From Actinomadura barringtoniae (lineage in GTDB: Bacteria > Actinomycetota > Actinomycetes > Streptosporangiales > Streptosporangiaceae), in NCBI RefSeq assembly GCF_017573505.1, contig NZ_JAGEOJ010000004.1, positions 62,001-126,000 on the forward strand: a stretch of 64,000 nucleotides of DNA, in the 5' to 3' direction. Shown piece after piece: positions 1-8,912 of this stretch (position 1 is its first letter; each line of letters opens with the position of its first letter). Under the pieces are notes generated by a model. It was not told where the DNA came from, did no database searches, and saw nothing but the letters and a program-made list of their open reading frames with translations. The translations under genes were made by a program, and so were the position numbers.

Positions 1-18
1 AGCCGAACACGGGTATTG

Positions 19-35
19 ATCTTGGTCGCCAAGAT
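19..35. promoter_or_regulatory. Perfect 7-3-7 palindrome upstream of the TDT channel gene
   Basis: Arms ATCTTGG and CCAAGAT are separated by TCG, ending 30 bases before the chosen GTG start of the downstream gene. Position and symmetry suit a repressor or activator site. No -35/-10 pair is clear because the region upstream lies outside the window. The binding factor is unknown. Confidence 0.4.
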
Positions 36-65
36 CCACTTCTGTCGCGTTCGGAGGTGCTCAGC

Positions 66-1040
66 GTGTCCCTCCGGCGACCGCGCGGCCCGGCCGCGAC
101 GATGGTGGGCATGCGCGTGATCAGGGAGAAGACCGAGTCCGTCACGCCCGTCTGGGGCGCCGCGGCGATGGCGACCGGCATCGTGGCGATCGGGCTGCAC
201 CTGGTGGGAGCGGACTGGCCGTCCCGCGGCCTGTTCGCGATCGGCGTGACGATCTGGGCCGGGCTGGCGGCGGTGTTCGTCGCGCGGCTGGCCGCCGACC
301 GGGCCCGCTGGAACGCCGACGCCATCACGCCCGGGGCGCTCACCGCGATCGCCGCCACCGACGTGCTCGGCACCTGGCTCTCGCTCTTCGGCCGGCAGAA
401 CGTGGCGGTCGGCGCGCTCGTGATCGCCGCCGTCCTGTGGGCGGTGCTGCTCCCGGTCGTGGTCGGGCACCTGCGCGGCGCCGTGCCGGGCGCGGCCTAC
501 CTGGTCTGCGTGTCGACGCAGTCGCTGGTGGTCCTGTCGGCGACGCTCGCGGTGGCGTTGCCCGCACAGCGGTTCAAGTGGCCGGCGATCTGCCTGTTCG
601 TGCTGGGTCTGCTGCTGTACGGGCTGGTCCTGGCCCACTTCGACTTCAAGCAGCTGCGCACCGGCGCGGGCGACCACTGGGTGGCGGGCGGCGCGATCGC
701 GATCTCCGCCCTGGCCGCCGCCAAGCTGACCGCGGCGACCCACGACCACGACGTGCTCCGCGTCGTCACGCTGATCCTGGTGGCGATGGCGCTCGCCTGG
801 TACGCCGTCCTGCTCGTCTGCGAGGTCCGCTGGCCGCGCCTGCGCTTCGACGCCCGCCGCTGGTCCACGGTCTTCCCGCTCGGCATGACCTCGGTGGCGT
901 GCCTGTTCTCCGGCACCACCCTCAAGATTCCGGCCTTCACGACGCTGGGCAAGGTCCTGCTATGGCCCGCCGTCGTCGTGTGGGCCGTCGTCGCGATCGG
1001 CGCGCTGCGCAGGCTCCGCGTCAGCGACGAGCCCGGGTGA
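66..1040 (+). CDS. TDT-family membrane channel (TehA/SLAC1-like, tellurite-resistance/dicarboxylate transporter family)
   Basis: About 324 residues with roughly ten hydrophobic helices, beginning after a short basic N-terminus; the fold and spacing resemble TDT/SLAC1 channels (anions, C4-dicarboxylates, tellurite resistance). The GTG at 66 is chosen because GGAGG at 53-57 sits 8 bases upstream; an upstream GTG at 57 would overlap that Shine-Dalgarno, and ATGs at 102 and 111 have none. Its last 20 bases overlap the 3' end of the converging narI. TDT proteins beside nitrate reductase operons suggest anion movement (nitrate, nitrite or formate), but this is inference from context. The substrate cannot be told from sequence. 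Confidence 0.72.
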   Translation: MSLRRPRGPAATMVGMRVIREKTESVTPVWGAAAMATGIVAIGLHLVGADWPSRGLFAIGVTIWAGLAAVFVARLAADRARWNADAITPGALTAIAATDVLGTWLSLFGRQNVAVGALVIAAVLWAVLLPVVVGHLRGAVPGAAYLVCVSTQSLVVLSATLAVALPAQRFKWPAICLFVLGLLLYGLVLAHFDFKQLRTGAGDHWVAGGAIAISALAAAKLTAATHDHDVLRVVTLILVAMALAWYAVLLVCEVRWPRLRFDARRWSTVFPLGMTSVACLFSGTTLKIPAFTTLGKVLLWPAVVVWAVVAIGALRRLRVSDEPG

Positions 1041-1755
1041 CCGGCTCCCAGCCCCGTGCGGGCTCGCGCGCGCCCGGCCCCGCGTCCCCACGCGTCCGGT
1101 AGACGATGTACGGGCGGAACAGGTACTTCACCGGCGCCGCGAACGCGTGCACCAGCCGGGTGAACGGGAACAGGATCACCAGCAGCATCCCGAACAGCAC
1201 GTGGAACTTGTAGAGCCACGGGATACCGGTCATCAGGTCAGGATCCGGCCGCAGCGTGAAGATCCCCCGGAACCACGGCGCCACCGTCTGCCGGTAGTCG
1301 TAGGGCCCGAGGATCCCGTTCTCCACGATCGTGACGAGCACGCCCAGCAGGATCGACCCGCCGAGCAGCACGTACATCAGCTTGTCGTTGCGCGTGGTCG
1401 CCGAGAAGATCGGCCCGGTCGTCCGCCGCCGGTAGATGAGCATCCCGAGCCCCACCAGCGCCGCGATCCCCGCGATCGCGCCGCCGATCAGCGACGTCCA
1501 GTGGTAGGTGTCCTCCGACACCCCGAGCGCCTTGGTCCAGCTCTCGGGGATCAGCAGCCCCATCACGTGGCCGAGGATCACGAAGATCAGCCCGTAGTGG
1601 AACAGCGGGCTCGCGATCCGCAGCAGCCGCTTCTCGTACAGCTCCGACGACCGGGTCGTCCACCCGAACTTGTCGTACCGGTACCGCCAGATCGTCCCGG
1701 CGACCAGAATCGCGACCGACACGTACGGCAGCGCCACCCACAGCAGCAGATTCAT
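1021..1755 (-). CDS. narI: Respiratory nitrate reductase, gamma subunit (cytochrome b)
   Basis: The 244-residue protein has five predicted membrane helices and His residues in helices II and V (LFHYGLIFVILGHVMG; KFHVLFGMLLVILFPFTRLVH), the pattern of NarI that binds two b hemes, takes electrons from menaquinol and passes them to NarH. Length matches the family (about 225-250). It is the last gene of narGHJI. Its ATG overlaps the narJ stop as ATGA, so translation is probably coupled. Its 3' end overlaps the converging TDT gene by 20 bases. The C-terminal tail, rich in Arg and Gly, is longer than in E. coli NarI and lies on the cytoplasmic side by the usual topology. Confidence 0.95.
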   Translation of the reverse strand: MNLLLWVALPYVSVAILVAGTIWRYRYDKFGWTTRSSELYEKRLLRIASPLFHYGLIFVILGHVMGLLIPESWTKALGVSEDTYHWTSLIGGAIAGIAALVGLGMLIYRRRTTGPIFSATTRNDKLMYVLLGGSILLGVLVTIVENGILGPYDYRQTVAPWFRGIFTLRPDPDLMTGIPWLYKFHVLFGMLLVILFPFTRLVHAFAAPVKYLFRPYIVYRTRGDAGPGAREPARGWEPVTRARR

Positions 1756-2348
1756 CGGGTCACCACTTCCAGGCCCAGGCCGAACGGTTCGAGGCCGACG
1801 TTCTCGCCGGGCGGGCCCGAGCGGGCCAGCTTCATCGCCTCCGCGCGGTCGCGCGGGGACGGGCCGGGCAGGGACGCACAGACTGCCTCGACCGGCGCCG
1901 CGTAGGGCGAACGGCGGTCGAGCAGGGCCAGGCGCAGCAGTTCCAGGCCGGGGCGGTACTCAGTGAGCAGGTCGGCGCCGTCGTGCAGCGCGGCGAACTC
2001 CAGCACGATCGGCAGGAAGTCGGGCAGCTCGCGGCTGTCCAGCTCCAGCCCCGCCTCGCGGTAGCGGCCTTTGAGGGCGGCGAGCGATCCGCCGCGGCGG
2101 CGGGTGTCGCCGTCGCGGTAGTAGGTCATGTAGAGGCAGCAGCGGCGGCGCCGGTCGAACGTCTCGACGTAGTGCTCGGCGAGTTCGCCGAGCGGCGTCG
2201 CGTCCATGTGGCCGAGGAAGGCCGCCAGGCGTTCGGCGGCGGGCCCCTGGCCGAGGGCGGAACGGATCATCGGGCGGCGCTCGTACAGCTCCTCGTCGGG
2301 ATAGCTGAGCAGGAGCGAGGCGGCCTGCCAGACCAGGCGTTCGTCCAT
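1752..2348 (-). CDS. narJ: Nitrate reductase molybdenum cofactor assembly chaperone
   Basis: A 198-residue soluble protein of the NarJ/DmsD/TorD chaperone family, which binds apo-NarG until the molybdenum cofactor and Fe-S clusters are in place and is not part of the final enzyme. Typical NarJ features are the N-terminal stretch with LLSYPDEELY, the YVETFD motif near residue 62 and the following RRRCCLYMTYYRDGDTRRRG segment. It sits between narH and narI. The start ATG shares a base with the narH stop (TGATG), and its own stop overlaps the narI start (ATGA), so the three are translated together. Confidence 0.93.
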   Translation of the reverse strand: MDERLVWQAASLLLSYPDEELYERRPMIRSALGQGPAAERLAAFLGHMDATPLGELAEHYVETFDRRRRCCLYMTYYRDGDTRRRGGSLAALKGRYREAGLELDSRELPDFLPIVLEFAALHDGADLLTEYRPGLELLRLALLDRRSPYAAPVEAVCASLPGPSPRDRAEAMKLARSGPPGENVGLEPFGLGLEVVTR

Positions 2349-3997
2349 CAGACGGTCCCTCCGGCCGTGGGCGGGAAGAGCCCGTCAGGGTGGCCCTTGC
2401 CGTCCCAGTTGAGCAGGTTGACGCGGCCCTTGCGGTCCTTGGGGTCGGTCAGGGCGCCGCTGGTCTGGCGCTGTTTGAGCGCGTGGAAGCTCTCCACGGA
2501 GGCGGGCTCCTGGTGGCGTCCGGACGATTCCCCGAACGGGCCGTCCTCGTCGTGGTCGTCGTAGTCGACCGGGCAGACGGTCTCCTCCAGCGCGGCCGCC
2601 TCGGCGGCGGCCTGAGTGGGGATCACGTACCGCTCGTCGTACTTGGCGAGGGCGAGCAGCCGGTACATGTCCTCCAGGTCGCCCGAAGCCATCCCGACCA
2701 CCGACGCCTTGCCGACGTCGGGCGTGTCACCGAGGTTCTTGTCGCGCATGTACGAGCGCATCGCGGCCAACCGGCGCAGAGAGCGCACGACCGGTGCGGT
2801 GTCCCCGGCGGTGAACAGCTCGGCGAGGTACTCGACAGGGATGCGCAGGGTGTCGATGGCGCCGAAGAGGTTGCCCGAGTCCTCGGCGTCGTGGCCGGTG
2901 TCGCGCAGCGCGTCCACGACCGGCGACAGCGGCGGGATGTACCAGACCATCGGCATCGTGCGGTACTCGGGATGCAGCGGCAGCGCCACCTTGTAGCGGC
3001 TGATCAGGGCCCGTACGGGCGACCGCTGCGCGGCGTCGATCCAGGCGTCCGGGACGCCATCGCGCCGGGCCGCCTCGCGGACCTCGGGCTCATCGGGGTC
3101 CAGCAGCACGCTCAGCTGGGCCTCATAGAGGTCCTGGTCGTCCTCGACGCTGGCGGCCTCGGTCACCTTGTCGGCGTCATAGAGCAGCACGCCGATGTAG
3201 CGCAGCCGCCCGACGCACGTCTCCGAGCAGACCGTCGGCAGGCCCACCTCGACGCGCGGGTAGCAGAACGTGCACTTCTCGGCCTTGCCCGTCTTGTGGT
3301 TGAAGTAGATCTTCTTGTACGGGCAGCCGGTGACGCACATCCGCCAGCCGCGGCAGCCGTCCTGGTCGACCAGCACGATGCCGTCCTCGGCCCGCTTGTA
3401 GATCGCGCCGGACGGGCAGGACGCGACGCAGGTCGGGTTGAGGCAGTGGTTGCAGATCCGCGGCAGGTAGAACATGAAGGCCCGCTCGAAGTCCAGCCGG
3501 ATCGAGCTGGAGATCTTCTGCACGATCGGGTCGTGGCCGGCCGCGTCGGGACCGCCGCCGAGGTCGTCGTCCCAGTTGGCGCTCCACTCGACCTTCATCG
3601 GCTCGCCGCTGATCAGCGAGTACGGCTTGGCCACCGGGAAGTCGTCCTGCAGCGGAGCGGTCGTCAGCGTCTCGTAGTCGTAGGTCCAGGGCTCGTAGTA
3701 GTCCTTGATGTTGGGCAGCAGCGGGTTGGAGAAGATGGTGAACATCTTGCGCACCCGGCCGCCCGCCTTGGGCTTCAGCCGTCCCTTGCGGTCCAGCGTC
3801 CAGCCGCCCTGCCAGCGCTCCTGGTCCTCGTAGCGCTTGGGATAGCCCTGGCCGGGCCGGGTCTCGACGTTGTTGAACCAGACGTACTCCATGCCCGACC
3901 GGTTGGTCCAGGTCTGCTTGCACGTCACCGAGCAGGTGTGGCACCCGATGCACTTGTCGAGGTTCATCACCATCGCGAGCTGAGCCATGACCTTCAT
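2348..3997 (-). CDS. narH: Respiratory nitrate reductase, beta subunit (Fe-S electron transfer)
   Basis: A 549-residue ferredoxin-like subunit carrying electrons from NarI heme to NarG. Four Cys groups are visible: C16-x2-C19-x2-C22-x3-C26 near the N-terminus, a second group CNHCLNPTCVASC, a third CRGWRMCVTGC in which Trp replaces one Cys (the NarH [3Fe-4S] hallmark), and CTFC. The ATG at 3997 is chosen because it overlaps the narG stop (TGATG) and follows an AGGAGGTGA Shine-Dalgarno about 8-10 bases upstream. The open frame continues far upstream inside narG, but that part reads as antisense-like Arg-rich protein and is not coding. Length fits actinobacterial NarH. Confidence 0.95.
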   Translation of the reverse strand: MKVMAQLAMVMNLDKCIGCHTCSVTCKQTWTNRSGMEYVWFNNVETRPGQGYPKRYEDQERWQGGWTLDRKGRLKPKAGGRVRKMFTIFSNPLLPNIKDYYEPWTYDYETLTTAPLQDDFPVAKPYSLISGEPMKVEWSANWDDDLGGGPDAAGHDPIVQKISSSIRLDFERAFMFYLPRICNHCLNPTCVASCPSGAIYKRAEDGIVLVDQDGCRGWRMCVTGCPYKKIYFNHKTGKAEKCTFCYPRVEVGLPTVCSETCVGRLRYIGVLLYDADKVTEAASVEDDQDLYEAQLSVLLDPDEPEVREAARRDGVPDAWIDAAQRSPVRALISRYKVALPLHPEYRTMPMVWYIPPLSPVVDALRDTGHDAEDSGNLFGAIDTLRIPVEYLAELFTAGDTAPVVRSLRRLAAMRSYMRDKNLGDTPDVGKASVVGMASGDLEDMYRLLALAKYDERYVIPTQAAAEAAALEETVCPVDYDDHDEDGPFGESSGRHQEPASVESFHALKQRQTSGALTDPKDRKGRVNLLNWDGKGHPDGLFPPTAGGTV

Positions 3998-6900
3998 CAG
4001 TAGGTCACCTCCTGGGAGCGGCGGCGGATCACGGTGACCTCGTCGCGCTGGTTGCCGGTCGGCCCGAGGTAGTTGAAGCCGTACGACAGCTGCGCGTATC
4101 CGCCGATCATGTGGGTCGGCTTGACCAGGAGCCTGGTCAGCGAGTTGTGGATGCCGCCGCGGCGGCCGGTGCGCTCGGTCTTGGGCACGTCGATGACGCG
4201 TTCCTGTGCGTGGTGGTAGTAGACGGTGCCGCGCGGCATGCGGTGCGAGACGATCGCGCGGGCGACGACGACGCCGTTGCGGTTGTCCATCTCGACCCAG
4301 TCGTTGTCCTTCACGCCGATCCGCGCGGCGTCCAGGACGCTGATCCACACGGTCGGTCCGCCGCGCGAGAGCGTCAGCATGAACAGGTTGTCCTGGTACT
4401 CGGAGTGGATCGACCACTTGGAGTGCGGCGTCAGGTAGCGGACGGTCAGCTCGGCGCCGTCCTTGTTGGTACCGGGCGCCGCCTCGCCGAACAGCCGGTT
4501 CATGTCCAGCGGCGGGCGGAACACCGGCAGTTGCTCGCCGACCTCGGTCATCCAGTCGTGGTCGAGGAAGAAGTGCATGCGGCCGGTGAGGGTGTGCCAC
4601 GGCTTCAGGTGCTCGACGTTGATGGTGAACGGCGAGTACCGGCGGTTCGGCGCCTCGATGCCCGACCATTCGGGCGAGGGGCCGACCGCCGTGGGCCTGG
4701 CCTGGGTGTCGGCGAAGGTCACGCGGCGTTCCATGCCTTCGGTGGCCAGGGTCTCGAACGAGGTCCCGGTGCGTTCGCCGAGCTGCCGGAACCCGTCGGC
4801 GGCCAGGCGGCCGTTGCTGGTGCCCGAGAACGCCAGGATCGTCTCGCACCACTTCACGTCGGTGTCGAGCCTGGGGTTGCCGTGCGCGTCGGTGCCGCAG
4901 CGCTCGCGCAGCCAGGCGACCTCGCGGTCGGGCTTGAACGACACTCCCTTGATCGGCAGACCGGCCGCGGCGGCCTTCGGGCCGAGGGTGGCCATCCGTT
5001 CGCCGACGGCCCCGTAGTCGCGTTCGACGACGGCCAGCGCGGGCTTGGTGCCCCCGGCCGTGCCGTACGGGGCGCCGCGTTCACCCGGTGTGTCGTGCTG
5101 GAGCGCCGAGGCCACCAGGTCGCGCCGTACGCCCAGGTGGTCCTTGGCGAGCTCGCTGAAGCGGCGGGCGATGGCCTGGAACGCGGCCAGGTCGCTGCGC
5201 GCCTCCCAGGGCGGGTCGACCGCCGGGGTGAAGGCGTGCACGAACGGGTGCATGTCGGTGGAGGACAGGTCGTGCTTCTCGTACCAGGTGGCGGCCGGCA
5301 GCACGATGTCGGACATCAGCGTCGTCGAGGTCATCCGGAAGTCCAGCGACAGCAGCAGGTCGAGCTTGCCGCGCGGCGCGTCCGGATCGCCCTCGGCGGG
5401 CAGGTTGGAGTCGGTGCCGAGCAGGTGGCGCAGGAAGTACTCGTTGCCCTTGGCGGACGAGCCGAGCAGGTTGGCCCGCCAGACGCTCAGCACGCGCGGC
5501 CAGTTGGCCGGGGCGTCGGGATCCTCACAGGCGAACTTCAGCGACCCGTCGTCGAGCCTCTCGGCCACGTAGGCGCCCGCGTCGCCGTCGCCGATCTCGT
5601 CGGCGAGGTCGAGCGGGTTGCGGTCGAAGGCCGGCGCGAACGGCATCCAGCCGAGCTTCACCGACTCGGTCAGCAGGTCCTTGGTGGCGCGCCCGGCGAA
5701 CAGCCCCTTGCCCGCCGGGGACGACAGCGCGTCGGCGGAGTGGCTCTCGTAGCGCCACTGGTCGGTGTGCATGTACCAGTAGGGCGTGCCGGGGATCTGC
5801 CGGGTGGGCCGGATCCAGTCGAGGCCGAACGCCAGCTGCGCCCAGCCGGTGAACGGCCGCGCCTTCTCCTGGCCGACGTAGTGCGCCCAGCCGCCGCCGT
5901 TGCGGCCCTGGCAGCCGGTCAGCATCAGCAGCGACAGGAACGTGCGGTAGATCGTGTCGGAGTGGAACCAGTGGTTGGTCCCGGCCCCGAGGATGATCAT
6001 GCAGCGGCCGTCGGACTTCTCGGCCGTCGCGGCGAACTCGCGGGCGATCCGTACGGCGGCGGCCGCCGGGACCGAGGTGATCTCCTCCTGCCAGGCGGGC
6101 GTGCCGGGCGAGGCGGTGTCGTCGTAGGAGGAGGGCCACTCCCCCGGCAGGCCGGGCCGCGCGACGCCGTACTGGGCCAGCATCAGGTCGAAGACGGTGG
6201 TGACCTTGTGCCCGTGCACCTCGCGGACCGGGACGCCGCGGCGCAGCGTTCCGCCCGAGCCGTCGGCGGCGTCGAAGCGCGGCAGCGTCACCTCGGCGGT
6301 CTCAGTCGCCTCCGCCGTCTCGCCGTCCCGCTGAACGGTCAGCAGCGGGTCGACGCCGCGCAGGTCCAGGTTCCAGTTGCCCTTGCCGCTCTCGCTCCAG
6401 CGGAAGCCCAGCGATCCGTTCGGCACCACCGGCTCGCCGGTCGCCGAGCCGAGCAGCACGGTCTTCCAGGCGGCGTCCTCGCCCTGGTCGCCCAGGTCGG
6501 CGGCGGTGAGGAAGCGGCCGGGGACGGTGGTCCCGTCGCGTTCCTCCAGCGTGACCAGGAACGGCAGGTCGGTGAACTTCTTCACGTAGTCGGTGAAGTA
6601 GGGCACCTGCCGGTCGACGAAGGACTCCTTGAGGATCACGTGCCCCATCGCCATGCCGAGCGCGCCGTCGGTGCCGGGATGCGGCGCGAGCCACTCGTCG
6701 GCGAACTTGGAGGCGTCGGAGTAGTCCGGCGACATCACCACGACCTTCTGGCCGCGGTAGCGCGCCTCCGACATCCAGTGCGCGTCGGGAGTGCGGGTCA
6801 CCGGGACGTTCGAGCCCCACAGGATCAGGTACGCGGCGTCCCACCAGTCGGCGGACTCGGGCACGTCGGTCTGGTCGCCGAACACCTGCGGCGAGGCCAC

Positions 6901-7575
6901 CGGCAGGTCGGCGTACCAGTCGTAGAACGACAGCATCGCGCCGCCGAGCAGCGACACGAACCGCGAGCCGGCCGCGTGCGAGACCATCGACATGGCCGGA
7001 ATCGGCGAGAAGCCCGCGACCCGGTCGGGGCCGTAGGCCTTGATCGTGTGAACGTGGGCGGCGGCGACGATCTCGACCGCCTCGTCCCAGCCCAGCCGGG
7101 CCAGGCCGCCCTTGCCGCGCGCCGACTGGTAGCGGGCACGCTTCTGCGGATCGGTGGTGATCTCGGCCCAGGCGGCGACCGGGTCGCCGAGCCGGGCCTT
7201 GGCCTCGCGGTACATCTCCAGCAGCACGCCGCGGGCGTACGGGAAGCGCACCCGGGTCGGCGAGTAGGTGTACCAGGAGAACGCGGCGCCGCGCGGGCAG
7301 CCGCGCGGCTCGTACTCGGGGCGGTCCGGGCCGACCGAGGGGTAGTCGGTGGCCTGGGTCTCCCAGGTGATGATCCCGTCCTTGACGTAGACCTTCCAGG
7401 AGCACGACCCGGTGCAGTTCACTCCATGGGTGGAGCGGACGACCTTGTCGTGAGCCCAGCGGTCCCGGTAGAACACGTCACCTTCGCGGCCGCCCTTCTT
7501 GTAGACGGCGCGCAGGTCGGACGACGTTTCGGTCCTCTGGAAGAACCGGCCGGTGCGCAGCAAAGCCTCGCTCAT
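3997..7575 (-). CDS. narG: Respiratory nitrate reductase, alpha subunit (Mo-bisMGD catalytic subunit)
   Basis: Reduces nitrate to nitrite on the cytoplasmic side of the membrane, with NarH and NarI. The 1192-residue protein has the N-terminal H50-x3-C54-x3-C58-x34-C93 ligand set for the FS0 cluster, where the first ligand is His as in all NarG. The molybdopterin oxidoreductase domain follows, with the Asp-rich Mo region near YDWYADLP, and the dinucleotide-binding domain is at the C-terminus. No twin-arginine signal is seen, as expected for NarG. The ATG at 7575 follows a GGGGGG tract at Shine-Dalgarno distance; a TTG four codons upstream is less likely. It is the first gene of the operon, divergent from narK with 89 bases between starts. 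Confidence 0.96.
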   Translation of the reverse strand: MSEALLRTGRFFQRTETSSDLRAVYKKGGREGDVFYRDRWAHDKVVRSTHGVNCTGSCSWKVYVKDGIITWETQATDYPSVGPDRPEYEPRGCPRGAAFSWYTYSPTRVRFPYARGVLLEMYREAKARLGDPVAAWAEITTDPQKRARYQSARGKGGLARLGWDEAVEIVAAAHVHTIKAYGPDRVAGFSPIPAMSMVSHAAGSRFVSLLGGAMLSFYDWYADLPVASPQVFGDQTDVPESADWWDAAYLILWGSNVPVTRTPDAHWMSEARYRGQKVVVMSPDYSDASKFADEWLAPHPGTDGALGMAMGHVILKESFVDRQVPYFTDYVKKFTDLPFLVTLEERDGTTVPGRFLTAADLGDQGEDAAWKTVLLGSATGEPVVPNGSLGFRWSESGKGNWNLDLRGVDPLLTVQRDGETAEATETAEVTLPRFDAADGSGGTLRRGVPVREVHGHKVTTVFDLMLAQYGVARPGLPGEWPSSYDDTASPGTPAWQEEITSVPAAAAVRIAREFAATAEKSDGRCMIILGAGTNHWFHSDTIYRTFLSLLMLTGCQGRNGGGWAHYVGQEKARPFTGWAQLAFGLDWIRPTRQIPGTPYWYMHTDQWRYESHSADALSSPAGKGLFAGRATKDLLTESVKLGWMPFAPAFDRNPLDLADEIGDGDAGAYVAERLDDGSLKFACEDPDAPANWPRVLSVWRANLLGSSAKGNEYFLRHLLGTDSNLPAEGDPDAPRGKLDLLLSLDFRMTSTTLMSDIVLPAATWYEKHDLSSTDMHPFVHAFTPAVDPPWEARSDLAAFQAIARRFSELAKDHLGVRRDLVASALQHDTPGERGAPYGTAGGTKPALAVVERDYGAVGERMATLGPKAAAAGLPIKGVSFKPDREVAWLRERCGTDAHGNPRLDTDVKWCETILAFSGTSNGRLAADGFRQLGERTGTSFETLATEGMERRVTFADTQARPTAVGPSPEWSGIEAPNRRYSPFTINVEHLKPWHTLTGRMHFFLDHDWMTEVGEQLPVFRPPLDMNRLFGEAAPGTNKDGAELTVRYLTPHSKWSIHSEYQDNLFMLTLSRGGPTVWISVLDAARIGVKDNDWVEMDNRNGVVVARAIVSHRMPRGTVYYHHAQERVIDVPKTERTGRRGGIHNSLTRLLVKPTHMIGGYAQLSYGFNYLGPTGNQRDEVTVIRRRSQEVTY

Positions 7576-7590
7576 CACACCCCCCAATGC

Positions 7591-7607
7591 GATCGCTGAC
7601 AGCGATC
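7591..7607. promoter_or_regulatory. Perfect 7-3-7 palindrome in the narG/narK divergent region
   Basis: Arms GATCGCT and AGCGATC flank GAC, 16 bases upstream of the narG start and 57 bases upstream of the narK start. It could control both directions. Its sequence differs from the palindrome at 19-35, although arm and spacer lengths are the same. I do not recognise the binding protein; it does not resemble an FNR/CRP-type box. Confidence 0.45.
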
Positions 7608-7664
7608 ATTCCCCCGAGTCTGGGTACATAAGCAACGACGTTTCGCTCACAACGGGGGGAATCG

Positions 7665-8912
7665 ATGGGCGAGAGCGCGCTGAAACGCGGCCAAACGCGC
7701 AACCTGGCGCTGGCCACCTGGACGTTCGCCATCAACTTCTGGGCCTGGAACCTGATCGGCCCGCAGGCCACGGCCTACTCCAAGGACCTGCATCTGTCGT
7801 CGTTCCAGACCTCGATGCTGATCGCGATCCCGGTGCTGGTCGGGTCGCTCGGCCGGATCCCGGTGGGCGCGCTCACCGACCGCTACGGCGGGCGGATCAT
7901 GTTCGCCGTGGTCAGCTTCCTGTCGATCATCCCGGTGCTGTTCGTGGCGATGGTCGGCTCGTCGTACGGGCTGATGCTGGTCGGTGGGTTCGTGCTGGGC
8001 ATCGCGGGCACGGCCTTCGCGGTCGGCGTGCCGTTCTGCAACGCCTGGTACGAGAAGTCGCGGCGCGGTTTCGCGACCGGCGTGTTCGGGGCGGGCATGG
8101 GCGGCACGGCGCTGTCGGCGTTCTTCACGCCGCGGATGGCCGACTGGATGGGGCGCACCCCCACCTACCTGATCGTCGCGGCGGCGCTGGCGGTGACCGG
8201 CGTGGTGGTGCTGATGATGGCCAAGGACTCGCCCGAGTGGAGCCCGTCGACCGAGCCGGTCATGCCGCGGTTGGCCGCCGCGCTGAAGATCAAGACGACC
8301 TGGCAGACCTCGCTGCTGTACGCGCTGGCCTTCGGTGGTTTCGTGGCGTTCTCGACCTATCTGCCGACCTACCTCAAGAACGTCTACTCCTTCGACGCGG
8401 TGGACGCGGGCATGCGGACGGCCGGGTTCTCGCTGGCGGCGGTCATCGCCCGGCCGCTCGGCGGCGCCCTCTCTGACCGGATCGGGCCGCGGACGGTCCT
8501 GATGGGCTCGTTCGGGCTGGCGGCGGTGATGGCGGTCATCGTGTCCGCCAAGCCCGCGCCGGAGTTCGGCGCGGGCGCCTCGTTCGTGCTGCTGGCGTTC
8601 GCGCTGGGGCTCGGCACCGGCGGCGTGTTCGCCCTGATCGGCCAGACCGTCGAGCCGTCGAAGGTGGGCAGCGTGACGGGCCTGGTCGGCGCGGCGGGCG
8701 GCCTCGGCGGCTACTTCCCGCCGCTGCTCATGGGCGCCGTGTACGACTCGACGGGCTCGTACTTCATCGGGCTGATCCTGCTGGCGTGCTGCGCGGTGGC
8801 GGCGCTGCTGTTCACCGCCATCGAGTTCCGTCCGGCGGGCGGCGGCGGCCGGGGCTCGGTCAGTGGCCGCGGAAGGCGTCCTCGAGCCACCAAGCAGGAC
8901 GTTTCCGGGTGA
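7665..8912 (+). CDS. narK: Nitrate/nitrite transporter, MFS NNP family
   Basis: A 415-residue, 12-helix major facilitator protein that imports nitrate and/or exports nitrite for NarGHI. The Gly-rich nitrate signature in helix 5 (VFGAGMGGTALSAFF) and the preceding VGVPFCNAWYEKSRRG segment are typical of NarK. The ATG follows a GGGGGG Shine-Dalgarno 7-8 bases upstream. It is transcribed divergently from narG and shares the 7591-7607 palindrome region. Odd: the last 53 bases overlap the 3' end of the opposite-strand ThDP enzyme gene, giving NarK a basic Gly/Arg-rich tail of about 25 residues absent from most homologues; that tail may be a recent read-through extension. Confidence 0.93.
   Translation: MGESALKRGQTRNLALATWTFAINFWAWNLIGPQATAYSKDLHLSSFQTSMLIAIPVLVGSLGRIPVGALTDRYGGRIMFAVVSFLSIIPVLFVAMVGSSYGLMLVGGFVLGIAGTAFAVGVPFCNAWYEKSRRGFATGVFGAGMGGTALSAFFTPRMADWMGRTPTYLIVAAALAVTGVVVLMMAKDSPEWSPSTEPVMPRLAAALKIKTTWQTSLLYALAFGGFVAFSTYLPTYLKNVYSFDAVDAGMRTAGFSLAAVIARPLGGALSDRIGPRTVLMGSFGLAAVMAVIVSAKPAPEFGAGASFVLLAFALGLGTGGVFALIGQTVEPSKVGSVTGLVGAAGGLGGYFPPLLMGAVYDSTGSYFIGLILLACCAVAALLFTAIEFRPAGGGGRGSVSGRGRRPRATKQDVSG

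Noticed and set aside
4000..4852. N-terminal extension of narH into narG
   Set aside because: Reads as frame-shifted narG sequence; the ferredoxin-type start and a Shine-Dalgarno support 3997.
4111..7599. Very long plus-strand open frame opposite narG
   Set aside because: It is a shadow of narG: its sequence is rich in Arg, Gly, Val, with no domain, signal or Shine-Dalgarno, and it follows from the high G+C third positions.
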